Source of the DNA: Albidovulum sediminicola
Lineage (GTDB): Bacteria; Pseudomonadota; Alphaproteobacteria; Rhodobacterales; Rhodobacteraceae
Direction: 5' to 3'
DNA: 64,000 nucleotides
Assembly: GCF_025751575.1 (NCBI RefSeq)
Contig: NZ_JAOWLA010000013.1
Span: 1-64,000 of the forward strand
Each line of letters opens with the position of its first letter. Position 1 is the first letter of the stretch. A model generated the notes under the pieces. That model saw only the letters and a list, made by a program, of their open reading frames with translations. It did not search any database and was not told the origin of the DNA. The position numbers and the translations under genes are program-made. Of this stretch, positions 28,602-36,375 are shown in pieces.

Positions 28602-29158
28602 CGGAGCAAGCTGGAGAACGACCGTCGGTGCTCGACCAGTTGCCGGGCGAGTTGATGATGTGGGTTCTGATCGTGTCCGAACTGCTGGTGTTCGGCGCGG
28701 GTCTCGCCGCCTTCCTTGCCGTGCGTATCACCGACCCGGCGGGATTTTCCGAGGCGCAGTCGCATCTTCACCGCGCAGGGGCGGGCGTGAACACCATCGT
28801 TCTTGTCACCTCGGGCTGGCTCGCGGCGCATGCGGTGTGTGCGGCGGAAGCCGGGCGGGCGCGCCGGTTGCGCGGGCTGATCGCGGGCGCCATCGCGCTT
28901 GGCGCGGTGTTCCTGGTGCTGAAGGGCATGGAATACGCGGATCTCGCGGCCGCGGGCATTAGCTTTGAAACCCACGCCTTCTTCACCTTCTCTTACCTGC
29001 TAACCGGGTTTCACGCGGCGCATGTGGTCGCGGGGATGGTCCTGCTGGCTGTCGTCGCGGTCCCGGCGAGCCCCCGCGCGGTCGAGACCGGGGCTGCCTT
29101 CTGGCACATGGTGGACCTTGTCTGGGTGCTGCTTTTCCCGGTGATCTACCTGCTATGA
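28598..29158 (+). CDS. norE: NorE, cytochrome oxidase subunit III-like protein
   Basis: 186 residues with about five transmembrane helices. PGELMMWVLIVSELLVFG and LTGFHAAHVVAGMVLL are the subunit III pattern, and FWHMVDLVWVLLFPVIYLL is the usual C-terminus. NorE and NorF are accessory proteins that improve NO reductase activity or assembly. It overlaps both neighbours by 4 nt. Confidence 0.9.
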   Translation: MTEQAGERPSVLDQLPGELMMWVLIVSELLVFGAGLAAFLAVRITDPAGFSEAQSHLHRAGAGVNTIVLVTSGWLAAHAVCAAEAGRARRLRGLIAGAIALGAVFLVLKGMEYADLAAAGISFETHAFFTFSYLLTGFHAAHVVAGMVLLAVVAVPASPRAVETGAAFWHMVDLVWVLLFPVIYLL

Positions 29159-29397
29159 CGATCACGCGCGCCTGGATGATGCTTCTGGTCTTGTCCACCG
29201 CCTCCACGGCGCTCGCGGCCAGCGGGATGCACGGCGCGCCGTTCGTGGTGGCGGTGCTGGCGCTTGCGGGGGCGAAAGCGCACATAATCCTGGCGCGCTA
29301 CCTTGGCCTTGCCGCCGCCCCGTCGATCCTGGCCGGATTCGACCTGTCGCTGGCGGTGGTCCTGATCCTGTTCATGGGGCTTGCGCTGGCCGCCTGA
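29155..29397 (+). CDS. norF: NorF, small membrane protein
   Basis: 80 residues with three hydrophobic segments, cytochrome oxidase subunit IV-like (GAKAHIILARYLGLAAAP is the family element). Last gene of norCBQDEF. It ends 17 nt before the convergent dnr-type gene. Confidence 0.86.
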   Translation: MTITRAWMMLLVLSTASTALAASGMHGAPFVVAVLALAGAKAHIILARYLGLAAAPSILAGFDLSLAVVLILFMGLALAA

Positions 29398-29414
29398 CAG
29401 ACGGTGGGGTGCTC

Positions 29415-30116
29415 TCAGGGCTTGGACCAGGCCAGCGCGGGGTCTTCCTCGACATACTCGCGCAGGGTTTCGATATCCTCGATCCGCGCCATGTTCTGAC
29501 GGACGCTGACGCCATGCGCCTTGAGCCGCGCAAAGGCCCGGCTCAGGCTTTCCGGCTTCATGCCGAGCCGGCCGGCGATCAGCACCTTGTCATAGGGCAG
29601 CGTCACCTCGCAGGGGCCCTCGGTGCAGCCCGATAGTTCCAGCAGGAACTCCGCCACCCGCTGCGCGCCGGTCTGGGCCTTCAGCTGCTCGACCTGCGCG
29701 ACGAGCGAATGCAGATGCGCGAAGGTGGCCGAAAGGATCGATATCGCGACCTCCGGGCTTTCGCGGATCATTCGCAAGAAGATCTCCGCCTCGATGCGGA
29801 TCAGCGTACAGTCGGTGACGGCTTCGGCCGAGACCGGATAGGTGTCGTGGCGGAAGGCGACCGCCTCGCCGAAGCTCGACCCCTTGGTGAAGGTGCCAAC
29901 GATCGCCTCGGCGCCGTTCGGGGCGATGCGGTACAGCTTCACCCAGCCTTCCGCGACGATGTAGATCGCCGTTGCCCGCTCGCCCTGAAGGAAGATGGTG
30001 GCGCCGCGGTCGAAGGACCGGCTGTGGGCGCCCGCCAGAAGTTGTCCGCGGATCTCCTGCGGGACCGAGGCCAGGAGCAAGGAGCGCCCCGCGATCGTCT
30101 GGAATTCGGTTTTCAT
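29415..30116 (-). CDS. Crp/Fnr-family regulator, Dnr/NNR type
   Basis: 233 residues. An N-terminal cyclic-nucleotide-like beta-barrel (about 15-130), a dimer helix, and a C-terminal winged helix with LIAGRLGMKPESLSRAFARLK. The KPESLSR recognition helix suits TTGAC/GTCAA half-sites. It lacks the N-terminal cysteine cluster of oxygen-sensing FNR, so it belongs to the NO-responsive Dnr/NNR group. It is the likely activator for the boxes at 19740 and 23915, and it is convergent with norF. Confidence 0.85.
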   Translation of the reverse strand: MKTEFQTIAGRSLLLASVPQEIRGQLLAGAHSRSFDRGATIFLQGERATAIYIVAEGWVKLYRIAPNGAEAIVGTFTKGSSFGEAVAFRHDTYPVSAEAVTDCTLIRIEAEIFLRMIRESPEVAISILSATFAHLHSLVAQVEQLKAQTGAQRVAEFLLELSGCTEGPCEVTLPYDKVLIAGRLGMKPESLSRAFARLKAHGVSVRQNMARIEDIETLREYVEEDPALAWSKP

Positions 30117-30404
30117 TCACATGCCCCTTTTCGGCAGAGCCATATCAAATCGCGATCGGGCCGTCAGCACCCGGTATGCCTTGTGCGGCAGATTTGCGTG
30201 GCATGCCGTCGCGCGCAGGGCGTCGCGCCCTGGGGTGCCGAGACGAATCGGCTGCGGGTCATTGCGACTCGGTGCGCCACAAACAGACATGGCGAAAGTC
30301 CGTGCGCGGTCGGTCGCTTTGGCAGGATTCGTCCGCAATCCCGATGTCTTATGCGCCCGCGCTGTTCGCGCTTGACACTTCAGACCATCGATCAAGTGAT
30401 GTTT

Positions 30405-30479
30405 TGGAGCGGGCGATGAGATTCGAACTCACGACCCTAACCTTGGCAAGGTTATGCTCTACCCCTGAGCTACGCCCGC
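30405..30479 (-). tRNA. tRNA-Gly (GCC)
   Basis: A 75-nt gene with encoded CCA. Acceptor stem GCGGGCG/CGCCCGC, D-loop GTAGCTCAGGGGTAGAGC, anticodon GCC in CTTGCCAAG, T-arm GTGAGTTCGAATCTCAT. Identical over all 75 nt to the copy at 30591-30665. It has its own promoter at 30493-30521. No clear terminator was found downstream. Confidence 0.97.
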
Positions 30480-30492
30480 ACTCCGTGACCGT

Positions 30493-30521
30493 CTGATAGC
30501 GCCGCCGCACGAGGAGTGCAA
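30493..30521 (-). promoter_or_regulatory. Promoter of the first tRNA-Gly gene
   Basis: On the minus strand, TTGCAC (30516-30521), a 17-nt spacer and TATCAG (30493-30498). The -10 lies about 14 nt from the mature 5' end, so a short leader is expected. Confidence 0.6.
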
Positions 30522-30554
30522 GGCGAATTCACGCGCTTTTTCATGGTCTTGCAT

Positions 30555-30584
30555 CAAAAACAAAAAGGCACCCGAAGGTGCCTT
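30555..30584 (-). terminator. Rho-independent terminator of the second tRNA-Gly gene
   Basis: An 8-bp stem (AAGGCACC/GGTGCCTT, 30565-30572 and 30577-30584) with a CGAA loop, followed on the minus strand by TTTTTGTTTTT. It lies directly after the 3' end of the tRNA at 30591, which makes the two tRNA genes separate transcripts. Confidence 0.88.
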
Positions 30585-30590
30585 GTTTGT

Positions 30591-30665
30591 TGGAGCGGGC
30601 GATGAGATTCGAACTCACGACCCTAACCTTGGCAAGGTTATGCTCTACCCCTGAGCTACGCCCGC
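30591..30665 (-). tRNA. tRNA-Gly (GCC), second copy
   Basis: 75 nt, identical to 30405-30479, with anticodon GCC. The duplication extends 9 nt into the 5' flank (GTCACGGAG in both). Promoter at 30682-30708 and terminator at 30555-30584 show it is an independent unit. Confidence 0.97.
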
Positions 30666-30681
30666 GCTCCGTGACGGGCGA

Positions 30682-30708
30682 TTTATAAACTTCGCCGGGG
30701 GGGTGCAA
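30682..30708 (-). promoter_or_regulatory. Promoter of the second tRNA-Gly gene
   Basis: TTGCAC (30703-30708) and TATAAA (30682-30687) on the minus strand with a 15-nt spacer. The same -35 hexamer is used by the other tRNA-Gly copy. The spacer is short, so the exact -10 may be shifted by one base. Confidence 0.5.
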
Positions 30709-30761
30709 GGGGAAAACGATAGGAAAGGCGAGAAATTTGCGCGGCGGGGCACTTGAACGTG

Positions 30762-30789
30762 AAAGGGGCGGACGAACGTCCGCCCCTTT
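30762..30789 (-). terminator. Hairpin downstream of pyc
   Basis: A perfect 12-bp stem (30762-30773 and 30778-30789) with a GAAC loop, 36 nt after the pyc stop. On the pyc strand only three T residues end the stem; on the plus strand TTTGGGTTTTT follows. It is probably the pyc terminator and could also insulate from plus-strand transcription. Confidence 0.6.
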
Positions 30790-30824
30790 GGGTTTTTCGC
30801 GCGGCGATCTTGCCGTGGCGCGTG

Positions 30825-33800
30825 TCACTCCAGCTCGATCAGCAGGTCCTTGGCCTCGATCTGGCTGCCGGGATGGACGAGGACGGCCCGCACGGTCGCG
30901 TCGCGTTCGGCATGCAGGCCGGTTTCCATCTTCATCGCCTCGATCGTCAGCAGCAGGTCGCCCGCATTGACCTTCTGGCCCGGAGCGACCGCGACGGAAG
31001 CGACAGAGCCCGGCATCGGCGCGCCGATATGGTTGGGGTTGCCGTCCTGCGCCTTGGGCTTGGCCGCGGTCTTGGCTTTCACCAGCCGGTTCGGCACGCG
31101 GATCACGCGGGGCTGGCCGTTGAGTTCGAAGAAGACCTTGACCTCCCCCATGTCGTCGGTCTCGCCCACGGCCTGGAGGCGGATCTCCAGCGTCTTGCCG
31201 GGGTCGATTTCGGCCGCGATCTGTTCGCCGGGAACCATCCCGTAGAAGAAGGTGCGGGTCGGCAGGGTGCGGACGGGGCCATAGATGCGGTGACGGCCCA
31301 TGTAGTCCAGGAAGACCTTGGGATACATGATGTAGCCGTTCAGGTCCTCGTCATCGACGGCAAAGCCCAGCAGTTCCTTCGAGACCATGCTGCGGGTGGC
31401 TTCCAGGTCCACCGGCGGCAGGTGCTTGCCCGGCCGCTCGGTATTGGGCGCTTCGCCCTTCAGGACCTTCTTGACGATGCCTTCGGGGAAACCGCCCGGC
31501 GGCTGGCCAAGGTTGCCGCGCATCATGTCCACGACCGAGTCGGGGAAGGCCACGTCGACGGCCGGGTCCTCGACCTCGGACCGGGTCAGGTTCTGCGCGA
31601 CCATCATCAGCGCCATGTCGCCCACGACCTTGGAGGACGGCGTGACCTTGACGATATCGCCGAACATCCGGTTGGAGTCGGCATAGGCCTGCGCGACCTC
31701 GTGCCAGCGCTCCTCAAGCCCCAGCGAACGCGCCTGGGCCTTGAGGTTGGTGAACTGGCCGCCCGGCATCTCGTGCAGGTAAACCTCGGACGCGGGCGCC
31801 TCCAGGCCGGATTCGAAGGCGCGGTACTGGTGGCGTACCGCTTCCCAGTAGTTGGAGATCTGCCGGATGGCGGAGATGTCGAGGCCGGTGTCGCGTTCGG
31901 TATGGGCCATCGCCTCGACGATGGAGCCGAGGCATGGCTGCGAGGTCCCGCCCGAGAAGGCGTCCATCGCCGCGTCCACGGCCGAGACGCCCGCGTCGGC
32001 GGCGGCAAGGATGGTGGCCCCGGCGATGCCGGAGGTGTCGTGGGTGTGGAAGTGGATCGGCAGGCCGACCTCTTCCTTCAGCGCCTTGAAGAGGACGCGG
32101 GCGGCGGCGGGTTTCAGGAGGCCCGCCATGTCCTTGAGCCCCAGCACATGGGCGCCCGCATCCCGCAGCGCCTTACCCATGGAGACGTAGTAGTTCAGAT
32201 CGTACTTCGCCCGGTCGGGGTTCAGGATGTCGCCGGTGTAGCAGATCGCCGCTTCGCAGACCTTGTTGTTCTCCACCACCGCGTCCATCGCGACGCGCAT
32301 GTTCTCGACCCAGTTCAGGCTGTCGAAGACCCGGAACACGTCGATGCCGGTCGTCGCGGCCTGGCGGACGAACTCCTGCACCACGTTGTCGGGGTAGTTG
32401 GTGTAGCCGACCCCGTTCGAGGCCCTGAGCAGCATCTGCGTCATCAGGTTCGGCATGGCGCGGCGAAGGTCGCGCAGGCGCTGCCAGGGGCATTCCTGCA
32501 AGAAGCGGTAGGCCACGTCGAAGGTGGCCCCCCCCCAGCATTCGACGCTGAAAAGCTGCGGCAGGTTCGCGGCGTAGGCGGGCGCGACCTTGATCATGTC
32601 GATCGAGCGCATGCGCGTCGCCAGAAGGCTCTGGTGCCCGTCGCGCATCGTGGTGTCGGTCAGGAGGAGCTTCTTCTGGCTGGCCATCCAGTCGGCGACC
32701 GCCTGCGGGCCCTGCTCCTCAAGCAGGTTGCGGGTGCCCTTCACGGGCGCGGCCTTGAGCGCGGGCACCTTCGGCGCGCGCGCCTCGGCGGCGGGCTTGG
32801 GGCGGCCGGCGGTTTCGGGATGCCCGTTGACCGTGATGTCCGCGACATAGGTCAGGATCTTGGTCGCGCGGTCACGGCGCTTCTTGAACTGGAAGAGCCC
32901 CGGCGTCGTGTCGATGAACTTGGTCGTATAGGTGTTGTCGAGGAAGGTCGGGTGCTTCAGCAGGTTCTCGACGAAGGCGATGTTGGTGGACACGCCCCGG
33001 ATGCGGAATTCGCGTAGCGCGCGGTCCATCCGCGCGATCGCCTGTTCCGGGGTCGGCGCCCAGGCCGTCACCTTCACCAGGAGCGAGTCGTAATAGCGGG
33101 TGATCACCCCGCCCGAATAGGCCGTGCCGCCGTCCAGGCGGATACCCATGCCGGTCGCGGAGCGGTAGGCGGTGATGCGGCCGTAATCGGGGATGAAGTT
33201 GTTCTGCGGGTCCTCGGTCGTCACCCGGCACTGGAGCGCGTGGCCCTTGAGCACCACGTCCTCCTGCCGCGCGACGCCGGTCGCCTCGGCCAAGGTCTTA
33301 CCCTCGGCGATCTTGATCTGGGCCTGGACGATGTCGATGCCGGTCACCTCCTCGGTGACGGTGTGTTCGACCTGGACGCGGGGGTTCACCTCGATGAAGT
33401 AGAACTTGCCCGACTCCATATCCATCAGGAACTCGACCGTGCCCGCGCACTCGTAGTTCACATGGGCGCAGATGCGGCGGCCAAGCTCGCAGATCTCGGC
33501 GCGCTGCGCCTCGCTCAGGTAGGGGGCGGGGGCGCGTTCGACGACCTTCTGGTTGCGGCGCTGGACCGTGCAGTCGCGTTCATAGAGGTGGAAGATGTTC
33601 CCGTGGCTGTCGCCAAGGATCTGCACCTCGACGTGGCGGGCGCGGATGATCATCTTTTCCAGATAGCCCTCGCCGTTGCCAAAGGCGGCTTCGGCCTCGC
33701 GTCGGCCCTCGCGGACCTTCTCGACCAGTTCTTCGGGGCCGTTGATCGGGCGCATGCCCCGGCCGCCGCCGCCCCAGCTGGCCTTCAGCATCAGGGGATA

Positions 33801-34265
33801 GCCGATCTCGGCGGCCTCTTTCTTTATCGCGTCGAAGTCGTCGCCCAGGACCTCGGTCGCCGGGATGACCGGGACGCCTGCCGCGATCGCCACGCGCCGG
33901 GCGCTGGCCTTGTCGCCAAGGGCGCGCATGGTCTCGGCCTTGGGGCCGATGAAGGTGATGCCGTTGGTCGCGCAGGCCTCTACGAACTCCGGGTTCTCGG
34001 ACAAGAGGCCATAGCCCGGATGGATCGCGTCGGCGCCGCATTCCTTGGCGACCCGGATGATCTCGGGGATCGAGAGATAGGCCGCGACCGGCCCCATGCC
34101 TTCGCCGATGCGGTAGGCTTCGTCCGCCTTGAAACGGTGGAGGGAGAGCTTGTCTTCCTCGGCGTAGACCGCGACGGTCTTCTTGCCGAGCTCGGTCGCC
34201 GCCCGCATGACGCGAATGGCGATTTCACCCCGGTTGGCCACAAGGATCTTCTTGAATTCGGTCAT
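30825..34265 (-). CDS. pyc: Pyruvate carboxylase
   Basis: 1146 residues from the ATG at 34265, which is preceded by GGGAGG. Domains in order: biotin carboxylase (about 1-450; FKKILVANRGEIAIRV, LMKASWGGGGRGM, FIEVNPRVQVEHTVTEE), carboxyltransferase (about 540-810; DTTMRDGHQSL, FHTHDTSGIA), and the biotin carrier at the C-terminus (EAMKMETG). It carboxylates pyruvate to oxaloacetate to refill the TCA cycle, a single-chain alpha4-type enzyme. Full length; monocistronic by its spacing. Confidence 0.96.
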   Translation of the reverse strand: MTEFKKILVANRGEIAIRVMRAATELGKKTVAVYAEEDKLSLHRFKADEAYRIGEGMGPVAAYLSIPEIIRVAKECGADAIHPGYGLLSENPEFVEACATNGITFIGPKAETMRALGDKASARRVAIAAGVPVIPATEVLGDDFDAIKKEAAEIGYPLMLKASWGGGGRGMRPINGPEELVEKVREGRREAEAAFGNGEGYLEKMIIRARHVEVQILGDSHGNIFHLYERDCTVQRRNQKVVERAPAPYLSEAQRAEICELGRRICAHVNYECAGTVEFLMDMESGKFYFIEVNPRVQVEHTVTEEVTGIDIVQAQIKIAEGKTLAEATGVARQEDVVLKGHALQCRVTTEDPQNNFIPDYGRITAYRSATGMGIRLDGGTAYSGGVITRYYDSLLVKVTAWAPTPEQAIARMDRALREFRIRGVSTNIAFVENLLKHPTFLDNTYTTKFIDTTPGLFQFKKRRDRATKILTYVADITVNGHPETAGRPKPAAEARAPKVPALKAAPVKGTRNLLEEQGPQAVADWMASQKKLLLTDTTMRDGHQSLLATRMRSIDMIKVAPAYAANLPQLFSVECWGGATFDVAYRFLQECPWQRLRDLRRAMPNLMTQMLLRASNGVGYTNYPDNVVQEFVRQAATTGIDVFRVFDSLNWVENMRVAMDAVVENNKVCEAAICYTGDILNPDRAKYDLNYYVSMGKALRDAGAHVLGLKDMAGLLKPAAARVLFKALKEEVGLPIHFHTHDTSGIAGATILAAADAGVSAVDAAMDAFSGGTSQPCLGSIVEAMAHTERDTGLDISAIRQISNYWEAVRHQYRAFESGLEAPASEVYLHEMPGGQFTNLKAQARSLGLEERWHEVAQAYADSNRMFGDIVKVTPSSKVVGDMALMMVAQNLTRSEVEDPAVDVAFPDSVVDMMRGNLGQPPGGFPEGIVKKVLKGEAPNTERPGKHLPPVDLEATRSMVSKELLGFAVDDEDLNGYIMYPKVFLDYMGRHRIYGPVRTLPTRTFFYGMVPGEQIAAEIDPGKTLEIRLQAVGETDDMGEVKVFFELNGQPRVIRVPNRLVKAKTAAKPKAQDGNPNHIGAPMPGSVASVAVAPGQKVNAGDLLLTIEAMKMETGLHAERDATVRAVLVHPGSQIEAKDLLIELE

Positions 34266-34427
34266 CGGCGGTCCTCCCAAGCGACGGTGCGGACTTTAGG
34301 CACGCTGCGCTGCGGCGCAAGCCCCGGAATCGGCGGACCGTCAGGATTCGGTAACGTTTCGTTCTGCATATTCCCCCCAGCCCGGCACTCTGACGCGCAA
34401 ACGAAGCAAAGCGAGCAAAACGCGACC

Positions 34428-35564
34428 TCAGCGCGGAAGAAGGCGGGCGGGCAGATCCGAAAGACGCCGTGCGCCAAGCTGGCCCATGTTCGCGGCCATG
34501 TCCTTCGCCAGAAGGTCCGCCAGATGCGCGGGGCCGAGGTCCCCCAGCGCGGCCAGCGCATAGTGCCAGGCACGCCCCAGCATCACGAAATCGGCCCCCA
34601 GCGCCAATGCGCGCAGGATGTCGAGCCCGCCTTCGATGCCGCTGTCGAAGATCACCGGCAGCGATGTGGCCGCGCGGATCGCGGGCAGGACCTCGACCGT
34701 CGCGGGGGCCGCGTCGAACTGCCGGCCTGCGTGGTTCGACACCCAGATCGCGTCCACCCCCGCGGCCTCCAGCCGTGCGGCGTCCTCAGGGGTCAGGACC
34801 CCCTTGACGATCAGCGGCCCCGCCCAGGCATCGCGCAGCGTGCGCAGGTAATCCCAGTCAGGGGAGGTCCGCAGCAGGTAGCCGATATGGGCGGTCGACG
34901 ACAGGCTGACCTTCGTGTCCGCATACCCGTCCATGAGCCGCATTCGAGGCATGCCCATGCGCAGCGTCCCCAGCGCCCAGGCGGGACGGAGCGCGACCTG
35001 CGCGAAAAGCCGGGGCGTCAGGCGCGGCGGCTGCGTCAGGCCCGAGCGTGTCTGGCGCTCGCGCCGACTTGCCACGGGAACATCGGCCGTCAGGATCAGT
35101 GTCGAAAAGCCCGCTGCCCGCGCCCGGTTGAGCATGTCGGCCCGGATCGCCGGATCGCGTGGCGGATAAAGCTGGAACCAGCCGTGCTGGCCCAGCGCCG
35201 GCGCGACATCCTCGGGCGTGCGGCTGGCGACGGTGGACAGGCAGAAGGGCAGGCCCGCCGTGGCGGCCGCGCGGGCCAGCCGGCGTTCGGCATCGGGCCA
35301 GATCAAACCCGACATGCCAACCGGCGCCATGCCGAAGGGCAGGGGGAAGTTCTGCCCTAAAAGGCGCGCGCCCAGATCCGGCGTCATCTCTCCATGCAGG
35401 ATCGAGGGGCGGAACAGGACCTTGTCCAACTCCGCCCGGTTGCGCCGCTGCGTCGCCTCGTTTCCCGTCGCGCTGTCGAGATAATCCCAGACGAAGCGCG
35501 GAAGCCGCGCGCGGGCGCGGTTCCTAAGGTCCGAGATTGCGGGATAGCGCTGGTGAAGGTCCAT
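34428..35564 (-). CDS. lldD: FMN-dependent alpha-hydroxy-acid dehydrogenase (L-lactate dehydrogenase type)
   Basis: 378 residues, TIM-barrel FMN enzyme. Seen: PFGMAPVGMSGLIWPDAE, LILTADVPVASRRERQTRSG, the FMN lysine in LIVKGVLTPEDA, the catalytic His in WVSNHAGRQFD, and FDSGIEGGLDILRALALGADFVMLGR. The usual SNHGGRQ motif has Ala for the second-position Gly, seen in part of the family. It oxidises L-lactate or a related 2-hydroxy acid and passes electrons to the respiratory chain. Its place next to pyc would fit lactate feeding pyruvate carboxylation; substrate not certain. Confidence 0.82.
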   Translation of the reverse strand: MDLHQRYPAISDLRNRARARLPRFVWDYLDSATGNEATQRRNRAELDKVLFRPSILHGEMTPDLGARLLGQNFPLPFGMAPVGMSGLIWPDAERRLARAAATAGLPFCLSTVASRTPEDVAPALGQHGWFQLYPPRDPAIRADMLNRARAAGFSTLILTADVPVASRRERQTRSGLTQPPRLTPRLFAQVALRPAWALGTLRMGMPRMRLMDGYADTKVSLSSTAHIGYLLRTSPDWDYLRTLRDAWAGPLIVKGVLTPEDAARLEAAGVDAIWVSNHAGRQFDAAPATVEVLPAIRAATSLPVIFDSGIEGGLDILRALALGADFVMLGRAWHYALAALGDLGPAHLADLLAKDMAANMGQLGARRLSDLPARLLPR

Positions 35565-35628
35565 GTTTCCGGTCCAATGGCGAGGCTGCGGAGATTTCCG
35601 GCGCCGGGGTCCGAAGCGCCCCGGCCTC

Positions 35629-36237
35629 TCAGGTCATTGCGGCCAGGCGTTCCACGTCGATCTGCTTCTGTTCGGGGCCCGCCTTCTGCGCGAGCGCCCA
35701 GGCCATCACCGGCCAGCGCGGCTGATTGGCCAGAGAGCTTTTGCCCGGCTCGTAAATCGCCCACTTCGGCTCCATGTCCCCCAGCGCGCATTCCTTGTTG
35801 CCCCATTGCCGGGCCACGATACGGTCCTCGTCGAACCCGCACTCGATCAGCAGGTTCTTGAGCCCCCGCGCGGTCCAGCGCGAACAGTCCACGGGGACGC
35901 CATGGATACGGCAGAAAAACGGTGCGGCGAGCCAGAAGTATCCGCCCGGATTGAGCATCTCGTACACGTTTCGGGTGGCGCGGTAGGGCCGATCCAGGTG
36001 CTCCCAGACCTGTTCGGCCAGGATGATGTCGGCCCGGACCGGCGTGCCGTCGGGATCGATGAAGGGGGTGTCACAGATATCATAGTCCGGAAAGGCATAG
36101 TTGCGATGCGACCGGAAACCGTAGCGCATCGACCGCGTCCCAGAGATCTCCACCGCGTCCAGGTCCTGCGCGCCGATCTCCCGCATCCAGGCCCCGGTTA
36201 CCTGCTGATAGACCATGCGGTTCAGATACTGGACCAA
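35629..36237 (-). CDS. Class I SAM-dependent methyltransferase-like protein
   Basis: 202 residues from a TTG at 36237, chosen because GGGAGG lies 9 nt upstream; an ATG at 36216 is the alternative. Methyltransferase features: DAVEISGTRS (motif I region, with an unusual ISG in place of GxG), ADIILAEQVWEHLDRPYRATRNVYEMLNPGGYF is the motif II-III region, in which LAEQVWEH and the LNPGG turn are the key elements. Substrate unknown. It is divergent from uvrD and shares the 138-nt promoter gap with its LexA box, so SOS control is possible. A longer open frame reaching into uvrD is not coding. Confidence 0.7.
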   Translation of the reverse strand: MVQYLNRMVYQQVTGAWMREIGAQDLDAVEISGTRSMRYGFRSHRNYAFPDYDICDTPFIDPDGTPVRADIILAEQVWEHLDRPYRATRNVYEMLNPGGYFWLAAPFFCRIHGVPVDCSRWTARGLKNLLIECGFDEDRIVARQWGNKECALGDMEPKWAIYEPGKSSLANQPRWPVMAWALAQKAGPEQKQIDVERLAAMT

Positions 36238-36320
36238 ACGAATGTCCCTCCCTTTAAATTGATCCGGATTAGTAAGGATTTGCGGGGGCGTTGCAAGGCT
36301 GGTGCCCGCGTGGGGCCTGC

Positions 36321-36335
36321 GAACGGAATGTGAAC
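36321..36335. promoter_or_regulatory. LexA (SOS) box, GAAC-N7-GAAC
   Basis: A direct repeat GAAC GGAATGT GAAC, the exact architecture of the alphaproteobacterial LexA box (GTTC-N7-GTTC on the other strand). It lies 41 nt before the uvrD ATG and 84 nt before the methyltransferase start, in the divergent gap. uvrD is a standard SOS gene. Confidence 0.75.
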
Positions 36336-36375
36336 GTATCTTTAATTTCCGTCCGCGCCCGGTTAGATTGCCGCC

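Noticed and set aside
30117-30404. Terminator or FNR box in the gap between the Dnr-type gene and tRNA-Gly
   Set aside because: Only weak 5-bp inverted repeats (for example around 30370-30396) and single half-sites occur; nothing convincing.
30753-35360. Two very long plus-strand frames opposite pyruvate carboxylase and the lactate-type dehydrogenase
   Set aside because: The minus-strand enzymes are complete and motif-rich; the plus frames lack homology and start signals.
35603-35625. Terminator after the methyltransferase gene
   Set aside because: A 7-bp GC stem is present but no T-run follows on the minus strand.
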